Below the pieces are notes generated by a model. That model searched no databases. It was not told the DNA's origin and saw only the letters and a list, made by a program, of their open reading frames with translations. Shown here one piece after another: positions 45,726-55,083 of a DNA stretch of 64,000 nt. How positions within the stretch are numbered: the first letter of the stretch is position 1; each line of letters starts with the position of its first letter. The translations under genes and the position numbers were made by a program. The DNA is from Chlorobaculum thiosulfatiphilum. Lineage in GTDB: Bacteria > Bacteroidota > Chlorobiia > Chlorobiales > Chlorobiaceae. The DNA is taken from contig NZ_VDCH01000007.1 of the NCBI RefSeq assembly GCF_006265165.1, positions 30,495 through 94,494 on the forward strand, read 5' to 3'.

Positions 45726-48700
45726 TTAACTATTCTCTACTATTTTTATTTCTTCATGAGTTAAGCCATAAAGCTCATAGACCATTTGGTCTATTTTCCT
45801 GTCTATGCGATCTATTTCGGATTTTAGGGCGTTTGCCTCTGCTTTCTTTTTGTTGAAGTATTGCATCCACTCGGCTTCTTCTTCCAAGCTGAGTTTGACC
45901 TTAGCCTTTGTAAGCTCCGCCAAAAAGCCATTGAAATCCAACTCAGGCCAGTTCTGGATCTTCATGCTGGGTTTGTCGATGGAGAATTTTGATCTAAAAT
46001 GTTCAATAAAGTTGGACCTAAGTTCTAAGTGAGTTAAAATTTGTTTTTCAATTTTTCGAACCAGGGGTACAAACGCCATTTGCTTATTCGAATCAATTTT
46101 CTTGATTGATGTGCTTTTAAGATTAGGTGCGGAAAACAATAGGTAGCCACCCGACATTCTCAAGCCATCAAACAGACATTCAAAAGTGTAGTTGTAGAGT
46201 TTAGAGTTTAACCAAGCCAACAAGTACTCAGGAACAAAGTCATCAGAAAAGCTATGAATGCAATTTGTATTAATTGATGCATATTCCCCATTTCGATCGT
46301 AAAATGCTTCACACCTCAGCCCAATCTTTGATATGATGATTTTCGGAGAGCTGTACAGGTTATGTCGATTAGCTGAAATAGTCTCAGAATCCTTTGGTAA
46401 ATAAGGGAATAGGTGTTTAGCTCCCTTGTCCGTTAATTCTTCGCGACCCCAAGTAGTGAAATATGGATCTATCGTCCCAGTATTTATTAGCTTATATCCT
46501 GAGTTTTGGTTAATCAGAGTTGAATATTCATCCGCTTCACTAGCCGTTGAGGTTGCATTTATCACTCCGGCAACAGCTAATGTATCAGATTGATTGATTA
46601 CTTTTTCTGTAATCGGAAGTTTATCATTTAACAAAAAACCAAGTATGCTTTTATCAATTATTTGCAATCGTTTTGACGGAAAAGGCTTTCCTTCGAATTC
46701 CTTTGTCAACTCGTTAAATTTACCAGAGTTAACATCATAATCCATTCCCGAGCGATTCGCCAAAACTGTGATAATGGGATAAGTACTTGCGTCGGGAAAA
46801 ACCTTTTTATCTGAATAATTTACTATACTCTCAATTTCATAATTTGCAATTATATGCTCCCGTAATGCTGTTCCGTAACTTGCCGATAAAAATCGGTTTG
46901 GTGTAATGTAGGACAGATAGCCATTAGGGTGAAGAATGTTCATTCCGCGTTCAAAAAAGTATATGTATAAATCAACTGTTCCTTTGGCTGTTTCATAGTT
47001 TGACTTAAGGAAATTATATTGCTCTTTAGTAGAGAATTTCTTGACTTCATTGGCACTAACATAAGGCGGGTTCCCTATCACCACATCAAAGCCGCCTTTG
47101 TGCTCGGTGCGGAAGGCGTGTTCTACTGTGGTGGTAAAATTGTCTATTATTTTGACAAGAGATGATTTGGCAAGGTGGTGAACAAGGGGTTTAAACCCCT
47201 TGTTGAGATCATGGCTGGTACCCTTCCCTATATCGCTCCTCGAGTCGAGTCCCCTGTCGATCCCTGAGTCGATCCCTGTTGTCGAGTCGATGCCCTTGCC
47301 CTTGATGTTACTACTTCTCGCGTTCGGCGGCAGGTTGTGCTTTAGGCGGTTGTTGCGTATGTAGTCTATGGTATTGGCCAGTTGATTGTGGTCCTTTATT
47401 TCCTTACAGCCGAACTTCTGTGTCCAGAGCGGTACGCTTTTTTCTCCTTCTTTTTCGAAGAGGGATTTAACAAGGGGTTTAAACCCCTTGTTGAGATCAT
47501 TGTCGAGATCGTTGTCAGGATCATTGCTGATACCCTTCTCCTTGTTCATCCCCTTGTTGTTGTACCTATGCAGTTCGCGGGAAGTTCTTCCCTTTACTTT
47601 CCTTACTATATCAGCTACTTCATCTTCTTCGCATACCAGAAGCATGTGCATATGGTCGCCACAGATGTTGAAGGCCAGCACATTCAGACCGCTTTCCTTT
47701 ACTATTTCCGCAATAGTCTGTGTTATCAGTAATTCATCATCGGGTTCCAGCCAGATGGGTTGCGCATCGGGGCGTAGGCCGTTATCCCTTTTCTCACGAA
47801 CTTTATATTCCGCCATGCGTTGAGATGTTCGACTATCGTGTGTGGCCGTGGTAATATGGTAGGCGCGTTTTTCCTTCTCCCGGAACACAGATGGAAACTG
47901 CTCCTGCCAGTTAAAGGCCAGTTTTCCTGATACTTCGGGGTCATCTATCAGGCTGTTGCCCACTTTAATGTTGCTGCTGAGCGAGGTGAGCTTGCGACCT
48001 TTTTTTGCGGTGCGGAGCCATAACGAGAGGCGGGCAATTTCCACGCTTTCCTCGTTGATGTCCACCCCATAGATGTTGCGTTCCAGAATGTGGTTCTCCA
48101 CATCAGGGAATACAATCGGATAACCTAACAGTTGGCTTTCCAGCTCATCCAAATAACGGTGTTCGGCTATCAGAAACTCCAGGGCCTGGTTAAGAAAAGC
48201 ACCCGAACCGCAGGCAGGGTCGCAGATGGTGAGTTGTAGCAGCCACTCGCGATATTCCTTCAGTAGGGCATCCAGCTTTTTAAGGGTCTCCTTTCTTCTG
48301 CCCTTTCGCTCTTTGGCAAACTCCTCTTCATTCATACCGAGTTCCTGCTTCTTCTCATCGCAGAGTTTGCCCACGGTATTGTCCACAATGTACTTGGTAA
48401 TGTACTTTGGCGTGTAGAACACCCCATCTTTCTTTCGCCTGGTCTTGCTTTTGTCCAACTCCTCGCCCGCTAACTGAGCGCGTACATTCTCGATATCGTT
48501 GAGGCTATGCTCAAAGATGTGCCCAAGGATATTGGTGTCCACCTCGGTCTCGAAATCGTACTCGGTGAGTTTGAGCACGTGCTTTTCAAGCACTCCATCG
48601 GTAATGGTGAGGCCATCCAACAATGGGTCGGGTTTGAAGAGGCCTCCGTTGTAGGCGTGGATTATTTCCTTGCCTGGTACATTCCGCCCTTCATTCAAGT

Positions 48701-49541
48701 ACTTGAAATAGAGCTTCACGCGGTCGTACAAAGGTGTGTATGCGTCAAGGTCTTTTAACTGCGACCAATGATTTACAATTTGCGTGATGCTGTTTGGCGG
48801 TAGCAATCCTTTGTCTTCGGCAAAGAAGATGAACAGGAAACGGTCGAGCAGTTTCTGGCTTTTTTTGTAGAGTTCCAGTTCATCGGCCTCAGGATTGTTC
48901 TGGCACATATCGCTCCAGAGGACGCTCTTAAAGGCCGAATAATCCTTGTATAGCCGCTTGGTGACTTTCTCTTCTTCCAGCAGGCTTTCTTCCTTGACCT
49001 TTTGCGGAATGCCGCCCAGCAGGTTTTCTTTCTGCAGGAACAGCCACAGCAGTTTGAACTGGTCGTAGGAAAGCGTAAACAGGTTGAACTCCACATGTTC
49101 CACCGCATTGTGGATGTAGAAACGCAGCTTTTCAAAGTTGCTGGTTATCACATAGACGCAATTGGGCTGATTGTTCTTGTAATTGAACGCCTGTTCGGTC
49201 ACCTTCTCTAGGTCTTTGGTATCGGTGCCCTTGAGTTCTATTACGGCTAATGCGTTGCCATCTTTCAGAATAGCGCCATCGGTCTTCTTGGCATCTTTGC
49301 TGTTCTTGACCTCGGTCGTGAGGTTGAAATCAGGATTTGGGTTGATGGTGTAGCCGAGAATGTTGACGAACAGTTCGCGCAGAAATCCCTCTTGAAACTG
49401 TTCTTCCTTGCTATTGCGGATATTCTCCTGAACGGCACCATCCAGGAAATATTTGCCAAAGGCGACAAACGCTGCCTGAATCTGCGCTTCATCTTGCGCA
49501 GCTTGAAATTTTTTCAGTACAGAGGATTGGTAGATGCTCAT
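45726..49541 (-). CDS. Type IIG-like restriction-methylase with an in-frame Y1 HUH transposase-like insertion
   Basis: Protein of 1271 aa. The N-terminal nuclease part has an HSDR_N/PD-(D/E)xK-like site: Asp88 in TDGAIL and Glu102-x-Lys104 in VIELKG. The methylase has CDPACGSGAFLNQALEF (Asp441) and IGNPPYVSANE (Asn824), the SAM-binding and catalytic motifs of N6-adenine methylases (Eco57I type). About 250 residues (roughly 558-800) lie between a FNWQEQFPSVF segment and GGFDVVIGNPPY, where relatives have only a short link. That insertion contains a Y1-type HUH transposase-like domain (HMH at 630-632 in CGDHMHMLLV; Tyr727 in TIDYIRNNRL) and two in-frame copies of a 24-bp palindrome. The C-terminal 450 residues include a target-recognition region and a coiled coil. 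Whether the enzyme is active with this insertion is unknown. Confidence 0.85.
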   Translation of the reverse strand: MSIYQSSVLKKFQAAQDEAQIQAAFVAFGKYFLDGAVQENIRNSKEEQFQEGFLRELFVNILGYTINPNPDFNLTTEVKNSKDAKKTDGAILKDGNALAVIELKGTDTKDLEKVTEQAFNYKNNQPNCVYVITSNFEKLRFYIHNAVEHVEFNLFTLSYDQFKLLWLFLQKENLLGGIPQKVKEESLLEEEKVTKRLYKDYSAFKSVLWSDMCQNNPEADELELYKKSQKLLDRFLFIFFAEDKGLLPPNSITQIVNHWSQLKDLDAYTPLYDRVKLYFKYLNEGRNVPGKEIIHAYNGGLFKPDPLLDGLTITDGVLEKHVLKLTEYDFETEVDTNILGHIFEHSLNDIENVRAQLAGEELDKSKTRRKKDGVFYTPKYITKYIVDNTVGKLCDEKKQELGMNEEEFAKERKGRRKETLKKLDALLKEYREWLLQLTICDPACGSGAFLNQALEFLIAEHRYLDELESQLLGYPIVFPDVENHILERNIYGVDINEESVEIARLSLWLRTAKKGRKLTSLSSNIKVGNSLIDDPEVSGKLAFNWQEQFPSVFREKEKRAYHITTATHDSRTSQRMAEYKVREKRDNGLRPDAQPIWLEPDDELLITQTIAEIVKESGLNVLAFNICGDHMHMLLVCEEDEVADIVRKVKGRTSRELHRYNNKGMNKEKGISNDPDNDLDNDLNKGFKPLVKSLFEKEGEKSVPLWTQKFGCKEIKDHNQLANTIDYIRNNRLKHNLPPNARSSNIKGKGIDSTTGIDSGIDRGLDSRSDIGKGTSHDLNKGFKPLVHHLAKSSLVKIIDNFTTTVEHAFRTEHKGGFDVVIGNPPYVSANEVKKFSTKEQYNFLKSNYETAKGTVDLYIYFFERGMNILHPNGYLSYITPNRFLSASYGTALREHIIANYEIESIVNYSDKKVFPDASTYPIITVLANRSGMDYDVNSGKFNELTKEFEGKPFPSKRLQIIDKSILGFLLNDKLPITEKVINQSDTLAVAGVINATSTASEADEYSTLINQNSGYKLINTGTIDPYFTTWGREELTDKGAKHLFPYLPKDSETISANRHNLYSSPKIIISKIGLRCEAFYDRNGEYASINTNCIHSFSDDFVPEYLLAWLNSKLYNYTFECLFDGLRMSGGYLLFSAPNLKSTSIKKIDSNKQMAFVPLVRKIEKQILTHLELRSNFIEHFRSKFSIDKPSMKIQNWPELDFNGFLAELTKAKVKLSLEEEAEWMQYFNKKKAEANALKSEIDRIDRKIDQMVYELYGLTHEEIKIVENS
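47182..47205. repeat. 24-bp perfect palindrome, copy 1, inside the restriction-methylase gene
   Basis: AACAAGGGGTTT followed by its exact complement. It is identical to the copy at 47469-47492, and both are followed by GAGATCAT. It encodes NKGFKPLV-like residues in frame. REP-like sequence in a gene that also carries a REP-associated transposase-like domain. Confidence 0.75.
47222..47298. repeat. Tandem degenerate GTCGAT/GTCGAG repeat inside the restriction-methylase gene
   Basis: Repeated GAGTCGA and GTCGATCCCTG units encode the low-complexity linker GIDSTTGIDSGIDRGLDSRS. Such in-frame repeat growth between the transposase-like domain and the methylase core suggests a non-structural linker. 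Confidence 0.6.
47469..47492. repeat. 24-bp perfect palindrome, copy 2, inside the restriction-methylase gene
   Basis: Same 24-bp palindrome and GAGATCAT flank as copy 1. It lies between the HUH motif (about 47650) and the catalytic Tyr codon (about 47362) of the transposase-like domain. The following GATCATTGTCGAGATCGTTG repeats encode the acidic ISNDPDNDLDND linker. Confidence 0.75.
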
Positions 49542-49681
49542 GTATTTTTATTGCACTCAACTTGTTTATCTGTGCTACTTTGTCGGCCTTATTCAACACC
49601 TTATACGAAGGTAAATAATTTGTAATGCATGGCAAGCAAATATGCCGCAGCATTTCCTCATCCCCCCACACACAAAACGCG

Positions 49682-49706
49682 AAAAGCCGGGAATTTCCCG
49701 GCTTTT
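49682..49706. terminator. Symmetrical terminator between frr and the restriction-methylase gene
   Basis: AAAAGCCGGGAA and TTCCCGGCTTTT form a near-perfect stem that can end transcription in either direction. On the minus strand it follows the frr stop by about 35 bases. Confidence 0.7.
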
Positions 49707-49738
49707 GCAAATAGTGTCGAATCTTCGTAATGGCTTCG

Positions 49739-50299
49739 TCAGACCTCCATGATCTCCTTTTCCTTCAGGGCGATCAGTTCGGTGATCTGCTTTTCGTACT
49801 TGTGCAGAAGATCGTCCGCGTCCTTTTTGCCGCGTTTGTACTCGTCCTCGCCGATCTGCTTCTCCTTTTCAAGCTTCTCGATCTCGTGGATCATGTCGCG
49901 GCGGAGATTGCGCAGCGAAACTTTGGAATCCTCGCCGAACTTTTTGGTGAGCTTTACGAACTCCTTGCGGCGCTCCTCGGTGAGCGGCGGAATGCTGACG
50001 CGGATGTTCTGGCCGTCCGATGAGGGATTGAGGCCAAGATTGGCGTCGCGGATCGCTCGTTCGGTGGGGCCGACCATCGACTTGTCCCAGACCTGCACCG
50101 TGAGCGTGTGGACATCGAGCACGCCAACGTTGCCGACCTGCTTGAGCGGCATCTGCGATCCGTAAGCCTCCACCTTGACCCGGTCGAGCAATGTCGTGGT
50201 GGCCTTGCCGGTGCGGATCGAGGCGATTTCGTGCTGGAATGCCTCGATGGTTTTCTTCATGCGAGGCTCGATTTTCTGGATAACGTCCCTTGCAGTCAT
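49739..50299 (-). CDS. frr: Ribosome recycling factor
   Basis: Protein of 186 aa, the usual family length. It shows MKKTIEAFQHEIASIRTGKA, VEAYGSQMPLKQVGNV, SIPPLTEERRKEFVKLTKKF and RNLRRDMIHEIEKLEKEK, all hallmarks of RRF. It releases the 50S subunit from mRNA after termination together with EF-G. It starts 30 bp after rpmE ends and forms an rpmE-frr unit with it. Confidence 0.97.
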   Translation of the reverse strand: MTARDVIQKIEPRMKKTIEAFQHEIASIRTGKATTTLLDRVKVEAYGSQMPLKQVGNVGVLDVHTLTVQVWDKSMVGPTERAIRDANLGLNPSSDGQNIRVSIPPLTEERRKEFVKLTKKFGEDSKVSLRNLRRDMIHEIEKLEKEKQIGEDEYKRGKKDADDLLHKYEKQITELIALKEKEIMEV

Positions 50300-50329
50300 G
50301 GCGGTATCTGGTTTGATTCAGGCGATCGC

Positions 50330-50554
50330 TTACTCGGCGCTGGCTTTCGGAGCAGCCTTCGCGAAGCGTTTCTTGAAGCGCTCGACGCGGCCAGCGGTAT
50401 CGACGAGCACCTGCTTGCCGGTGTAGAACGGGTGGCAACTGCTGCAAATATCGACCTTGATGTTGTTCCTGGTGGAGCGGGTCTCAAAGGTGGCGCCGCA
50501 GTTCGCGCAGTTGACGGTAACTTTTGTATACTTTGGATGAATCTCTGATTTCAT
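50330..50554 (-). CDS. rpmE: 50S ribosomal protein L31, zinc-binding form
   Basis: Protein of 74 aa. It has [20 protein letters not shown] and the paired zinc cysteines Cys16, Cys19, Cys37 and Cys40, followed by [20 protein letters not shown]. The C+ form with four Cys is the zinc-dependent type, as opposed to the Zn-independent paralogue. It is transcribed with frr. Confidence 0.96.
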   Translation of the reverse strand: MKSEIHPKYTKVTVNCANCGATFETRSTRNNIKVDICSSCHPFYTGKQVLVDTAGRVERFKKRFAKAAPKASAE

Positions 50555-50649
50555 GACCTCTGGGATTACGTTGCCTGGATGACAATAAAAAAATGATCAG
50601 GAATTAACTCTTTTTTCTGCTAATAAGCAAGCTCGGACGCCAATTCGTC

Positions 50650-52770
50650 ATGCCACCGTTTTTACCGTTACAAGGGATCAAGGGCGTCGGCCCCAAGCGC
50701 GCGGCGATCCTCGCCGAGGCGGGCATCCGCTCGATTGCCGACCTGTACGACTGCTTTCCGCGCCGCTACCTCGACCGCACCACGATCAAAAAAATCAGCG
50801 CGTTGCGCGACGGCGAGACCGTGACCGTCGTGGGCAGCGTCACCGGTACGCGGCTCGAAGGCAGCGGCGGGCGCGGTGGCTCGCGCTTCAAGGCGCAGGT
50901 CAGCGACGGCTCAGGTGTACTCGAACTGACCTGGTTTCGCGGCGTGCACTACTTCTCGAAAGCCATCCACGCTGGCGACCTGGTCGCGGCGCATGGGCGC
51001 GTCACCTTTTTCGGACGCACGCCCGGAATGCAGCATCCCGACTTCGACAAGCTCGGCGGTGACGGCGAGGCGTCCGACGACGGAGCGCGGGACGACGAGC
51101 TGTACAAGACCGGCGCGATCATTCCGATCTACCCCACCACCGAGGCGATGAAGCAGGCGGCCCTCAATTCGGCGGCCTTGCGGCGCATCGTGCATCGCGC
51201 CTTCCGCGACCAGCCGTTGCGAATCACGGAGTACCTCAGTCGGGAGATCGTCGAATCCTACGACCTGATGCCCATCGGCGAGGCGTACCGGCAGCTCCAC
51301 TTTCCCGACTCCGCCGAGCAGCTCGACCGGGCGCGGTACCGGATGAAGTGGAGCGAGCTGTTTTTCGCGCAGCTCTTTTTCGCCCTGCGCCGCGCCGGAG
51401 AGCGGCGGAACATCGCCTCGGCGCGGTTCGAGCGCTCCGGCGCGATGACGGCGGGGCTGCACGAGCGCCTGCCGTTCACGATGACCGGCGCTCAGAAGCA
51501 GGCGGTACGCGAAATCTACCACGACCTGAAGAGCGGTCACCAGATGAATCGCCTGTTGCAGGGCGACGTGGGGTCGGGCAAGACGCTCGTGGCGCAGTTC
51601 GCCATGACCCTCGCCGTGGACAACGGCTTGCAGGCGGCCTTCATGGCGCCGACCGAAATTCTCGCCTTCCAGCACTACGCCGGATTGCGGCACACGCTCG
51701 AACCGCTCGGCATCCGCGTGGCGCTCATCACCGGTCGCCAGAAGAAAAAGCAGCGCGAGGATCAGCTCGCCCGCCTCGAACAGGGCGAGATCGACATCGC
51801 CGTCGGCACCCACGCCATCATCGAGGCGGGGGTGCAGTTCCATCGCCTCGGCCTCGTCATCATCGACGAGCAGCACCGCTTCGGCGTGTTGCAGCGCAAG
51901 GCGTTGCAGGAGAAGTCGGAGAACCCGCACGTGCTGCTCATGACCGCCACGCCGATTCCGCGAACGCTCACGATGGGCATCTACGGCGACCTCGACGTCT
52001 CCGTCATCGCCGAAATGCCCGCCGGGCGCAAGCCGATCCAGACGCGCCTCTGCCGCGACGAGCAGAAGCCGGAGCTGTACAAGCTGCTGCGCAAGCAGAT
52101 CGCCGAGGGGCGGCAGGCGTACATCGTTTATCCGCTGGTCGAGGAGTCGGAGAAGATGGACCTGAAGGCGGCCACGGAGAGCTACGAGCAGCTCAGGCTG
52201 GAGGTGTTCCCGGAGCTGCGGCTGGGGCTGATTCACGGGCAGCTTCCAGCGGCAGAGAAGGAGGCGGTGATGGCGGAGTTCCGCGGCGGCGGCATCGATC
52301 TCCTCGTCGGCACGACGGTGATCGAGGTGGGCGTCGATGTGCCGAACGCGACGATCATGGTGATCGAACACGCCGAGCGCTTCGGCATTTCGCAGCTTCA
52401 CCAGCTCCGGGGGCGCGTCGGGCGCGGCGAGCACGCCTCGTCGTGCTTCCTTGTCTATACGAAGCTGGCCGGTGACGCCAAGGAGCGGTTGCAGGCGCTC
52501 GCCTCGACTGGCGACGGATTCCGTCTCTCCGAGATCGATTTGCAGATTCGCGGCGCGGGCAACCTGCTGGGCCGGGAGCAGTCCGGCGCGGCGAGTGGCC
52601 TGAAGATCGCCGACCTCCTCACCGACGGCGAGATCATGCGCTCGGCGCGAGCGGCGGCCTTCGAGCTGATCCGCCGCGACGAAGCCCTCTCGCTCGCCGA
52701 AAACGCCCGGATTCGGGACTACTACGAGAACTATTTCCGAAAGCGAATCTCGCTGGCCGACGTCGGGTGA
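50650..52770 (+). CDS. recG: ATP-dependent DNA helicase RecG
   Basis: Protein of 706 aa. The N-terminal wedge/OB domain has GVGPKRAAILAEAGIRSIAD and an OB fold at about 60-150. Helicase motif I is LLQGDVGSGKTLVAQFAM (about 300-317), motif II VIIDEQHRFGVLQR (about 403-416), motif III MTATPIPRTLTMGIYGDLDV, and motif VI QLHQLRGRVGRGEHASSCFL. The C-terminal LSEIDLQIRGAGNLLGREQSG is diagnostic of RecG. It regresses stalled replication forks. It is followed by a hairpin terminator. Confidence 0.97.
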   Translation: MPPFLPLQGIKGVGPKRAAILAEAGIRSIADLYDCFPRRYLDRTTIKKISALRDGETVTVVGSVTGTRLEGSGGRGGSRFKAQVSDGSGVLELTWFRGVHYFSKAIHAGDLVAAHGRVTFFGRTPGMQHPDFDKLGGDGEASDDGARDDELYKTGAIIPIYPTTEAMKQAALNSAALRRIVHRAFRDQPLRITEYLSREIVESYDLMPIGEAYRQLHFPDSAEQLDRARYRMKWSELFFAQLFFALRRAGERRNIASARFERSGAMTAGLHERLPFTMTGAQKQAVREIYHDLKSGHQMNRLLQGDVGSGKTLVAQFAMTLAVDNGLQAAFMAPTEILAFQHYAGLRHTLEPLGIRVALITGRQKKKQREDQLARLEQGEIDIAVGTHAIIEAGVQFHRLGLVIIDEQHRFGVLQRKALQEKSENPHVLLMTATPIPRTLTMGIYGDLDVSVIAEMPAGRKPIQTRLCRDEQKPELYKLLRKQIAEGRQAYIVYPLVEESEKMDLKAATESYEQLRLEVFPELRLGLIHGQLPAAEKEAVMAEFRGGGIDLLVGTTVIEVGVDVPNATIMVIEHAERFGISQLHQLRGRVGRGEHASSCFLVYTKLAGDAKERLQALASTGDGFRLSEIDLQIRGAGNLLGREQSGAASGLKIADLLTDGEIMRSARAAAFELIRRDEALSLAENARIRDYYENYFRKRISLADVG

Positions 52771-52816
52771 GGGAGAAAAGGGGATTCTTCTCGATCATCG
52801 AAACTGGTGACGCTGG

Positions 52817-52844
52817 AGGGGCAACCCTCGCGGTTGCCCTTTTT
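52817..52844 (+). terminator. Terminator after recG
   Basis: AGGGGCAACC and GGTTGCCCT pair across CTCGC, followed by TTTTTC. It lies about 45 bases after the recG stop. Confidence 0.8.
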
Positions 52845-52871
52845 CGGAAGCTTCGGAAATGCCGTGGTGCA

Positions 52872-52902
52872 CCAGGGCAGGCGCGAGGCCTGCCCCTACG
52901 GG
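52872..52902. repeat. Dispersed palindrome, GGGCAGGC type
   Basis: GGGCAGGC pairs with GCCTGCCC across GCGAG, then CTACGGGG. It resembles other short GC-rich palindromes in this window; no function is evident. Confidence 0.55.
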
Positions 52903-53010
52903 GAATTGATAACAGGACCCGATTTCGACTGCCTCGCCCGCCGCAATTTCATTGCTGCAGGGGCAATCCCCCCGTAGTCGCCCTGTCACGAACGCATCGG
53001 AAAAATATCG

Positions 53011-53039
53011 GCACACGCGGCTGCATGGTGTGCGCCCGC
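53011..53039. repeat. Dispersed palindrome, GCACAC/GTGTGC with GCGCCCG
   Basis: GCACAC and GTGTGC flank GCGGCTGCATG, followed by GCCCGC. It has the TGGTGTGCGCCCGC string also seen at 63350-63365 as TGGCGTGCGCCCGC. Confidence 0.5.
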
Positions 53040-53042
53040 TCG

Positions 53043-53759
53043 CTATCCGGGAAGGTCGATGTTTTTGCGGATGATTCTGATGGCCGTTTCGACCAGGCTT
53101 CGCAGGCCGGGGAAGAGGTTGTAGGCTTCGGCGATAAAGAGCATCAGCATGGCGCTGACGATGTCGAGCCGGTTCTGTGACGATTCGAGCAGCGCTTCGA
53201 TTTTGCCGCGGATCATGGCCGTTTTATCGAACAGCACCACCACCGCCGGGGCGATGACCAGCGAGCCGAGAATATCCGACGGATAGTGCCAGCCGAGGGC
53301 GACCCGGCAAAGCCCGGCGCTGAGGAGCGACCAGACGAAAACCGCGATGCCCGCCCGCCGGTTCAGCAGAAAAATCGTCATTGAAAGCGCGAAGTAGAGC
53401 ATGGCGGTGTCGCTCGGAAAAGAGCTGTCGTGATCCCATTGTTGTGTGGCCATATGCAGGGTGATGGTGGGGTCGAGCACGGGTCGCGTGTGCACCTGAA
53501 GCAGATATTGCATCGCAACCGAGAGGCCGACCGCCGCGCAGGTTGCCAGAAGACCGCTCAGAATCCGGCTGCGGCGTTCAGCGGAGGCGTTGCCGAACCA
53601 GAGCAGCAGCAATGGGAAAAAGACCGGGATTCCTCTCAGCAGAGGGTTTTCACCAACGTTATAGACCAGCAGCCTGAAAAGCCTGCTACCGTTACCGTCT
53701 CCGGCAAGAAACTCGCTGAGTCCTGTGACGATGGCGGTGTCGAGAGCGCTGATGTTCAT
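53043..53759 (-). CDS. PAP2-superfamily phosphatase, membrane-bound
   Basis: Protein of 238 aa with about six membrane helices. The catalytic motifs are Q-V-H-T-R-P (domain 1, RP following a Lys/Arg-poor helix), SSFPSDTAMLYFALSM (domain 2, with the family H replaced by D-T-A context) and GLCRVALGWHYPSDILGSLV (domain 3, with the catalytic His). It probably dephosphorylates a lipid pyrophosphate such as undecaprenyl-PP. It is divergent from rsgA. The substitution in motif 2 is unusual for the family. Confidence 0.8.
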   Translation of the reverse strand: MNISALDTAIVTGLSEFLAGDGNGSRLFRLLVYNVGENPLLRGIPVFFPLLLLWFGNASAERRSRILSGLLATCAAVGLSVAMQYLLQVHTRPVLDPTITLHMATQQWDHDSSFPSDTAMLYFALSMTIFLLNRRAGIAVFVWSLLSAGLCRVALGWHYPSDILGSLVIAPAVVVLFDKTAMIRGKIEALLESSQNRLDIVSAMLMLFIAEAYNLFPGLRSLVETAIRIIRKNIDLPG

Positions 53760-53998
53760 TGCAGGGGTATGGTTGGATGTTGAATATTATATTCAGCGTA
53801 ATATAGGAATAGGGTTAAATATATAACCTTTTGACTCGTCTCCCCGATTCTTATCACAATTCCTGGCGTTTCGTGGGGTTTCACGGCTTCCATTATGGTA
53901 TCGGAAAAGCTTATATTCTATACTTTTTGCTCCTGCGTCTTTTTGGGGGAACAGGAAAAAGCCCGACTAACCGGGGATAATCACTTCAGACTTTTTTC

Positions 53999-54934
53999 AT
54001 GAATGAAACGCTTTCGGGCGTGGTGACGCGAGTCACCGGCGCATCATATATCGTCGAGACCGGCGATGGCCTGAAGGTCAGGTGCAGAACCGTGCCCAGC
54101 ACCGTGAGCGAAAACGAGGGGGCGAACCTCGTGGCGGTCGGCGACCGGGTGGAGTTTCGGCTGAAGGCCTCCGAGACCGACATGGCTGAAGGGGTGATCG
54201 TCCGCGTCGAAGAGCGGCGCACGTCGCTGGTGCGGCGGCGGGAGGTGCGGCGCAACCGGAGCAAGGAGAAGGAGCAGGTGATCGTCGCCAACATCGATCA
54301 GCTCGTGCTGATCACCTCGTTCGACGATCCGCCGTTCAACAGCCGCCTGGTGGATCGCTACCTCGTCTTTGCCGAGTCGGAGAAGTTGCCGCTGCTCATC
54401 GTGGTCAACAAGATCGATCTCGACGAGGAGGGGATGGTGGAGGATGATCTGGAGGTCTATCGAGAGCTTGGTTGCAACATCTGCCTTGTCAGCGCCGAGG
54501 ATGGGCGTGGGATCGAGGAGTTGCGCGAGCTTTTGCGCGACCGGATGTCGGCCTTCAGCGGCCACTCCGGCGTGGGCAAATCGACGATCATCAACCTGCT
54601 TGTCGGGCGCGAGGAGCTGCGAACCGCCGAGACGAGCAACAAGACCGGCAAGGGGGTGCACACCACCACCAGTTCGGCGATGTTTCCGTTGCCGGGCGGC
54701 GGCTACGTGATCGACACGCCGGGCATTCGCGAGTTCAACCTCTCCGGCATCACCCGCGAGAACCTGCGGTTTTACTACACCGAGTTTCTGCGCTACATGC
54801 CGGAGTGCGCCTTTTCGTCGTGCTCGCACACAGTCGAGCCGGGATGCGCCGTGATCGCGGCGGTCGAGTCGGAGGCCATCGACGCCGGACGCTACGAGAG
54901 CTACCTCGCCCTGCTCGATTCGCTCGACGAGTGA
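53999..54934 (+). CDS. rsgA: Ribosome small subunit-dependent GTPase A
   Basis: Protein of 311 aa. A circularly permuted GTPase: an OB fold (about 1-75), then G4 NKIDLDEEG, G5 VSAEDGRGI, G1 GHSGVGKSTIINLL and G3 VIDTPGIREFNL. The C-terminal zinc knuckle is CAFSSCSHTVEPGC with a His. It acts late in 30S assembly. No close operon partner; the aldehyde dehydrogenase starts 150 bp downstream. Confidence 0.96.
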   Translation: MNETLSGVVTRVTGASYIVETGDGLKVRCRTVPSTVSENEGANLVAVGDRVEFRLKASETDMAEGVIVRVEERRTSLVRRREVRRNRSKEKEQVIVANIDQLVLITSFDDPPFNSRLVDRYLVFAESEKLPLLIVVNKIDLDEEGMVEDDLEVYRELGCNICLVSAEDGRGIEELRELLRDRMSAFSGHSGVGKSTIINLLVGREELRTAETSNKTGKGVHTTTSSAMFPLPGGGYVIDTPGIREFNLSGITRENLRFYYTEFLRYMPECAFSSCSHTVEPGCAVIAAVESEAIDAGRYESYLALLDSLDE

Positions 54935-55083
54935 GGTCACGGGGTGATTCGGACGGATCAGGCGGATAATCCTGTTTCGATCACGATTTCGATGGCACAA
55001 GAGAGCGTTGCCCTCAATCGTTATGCAACGGGTTGCCGTTGACGCGATACTGTTTTAATCCGAACAATAAAGAACTCACAGAT

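Noticed and set aside
50911..52434. Minus-strand 507-codon frame opposite recG
   Set aside because: Antisense of a gene with every RecG helicase motif present.
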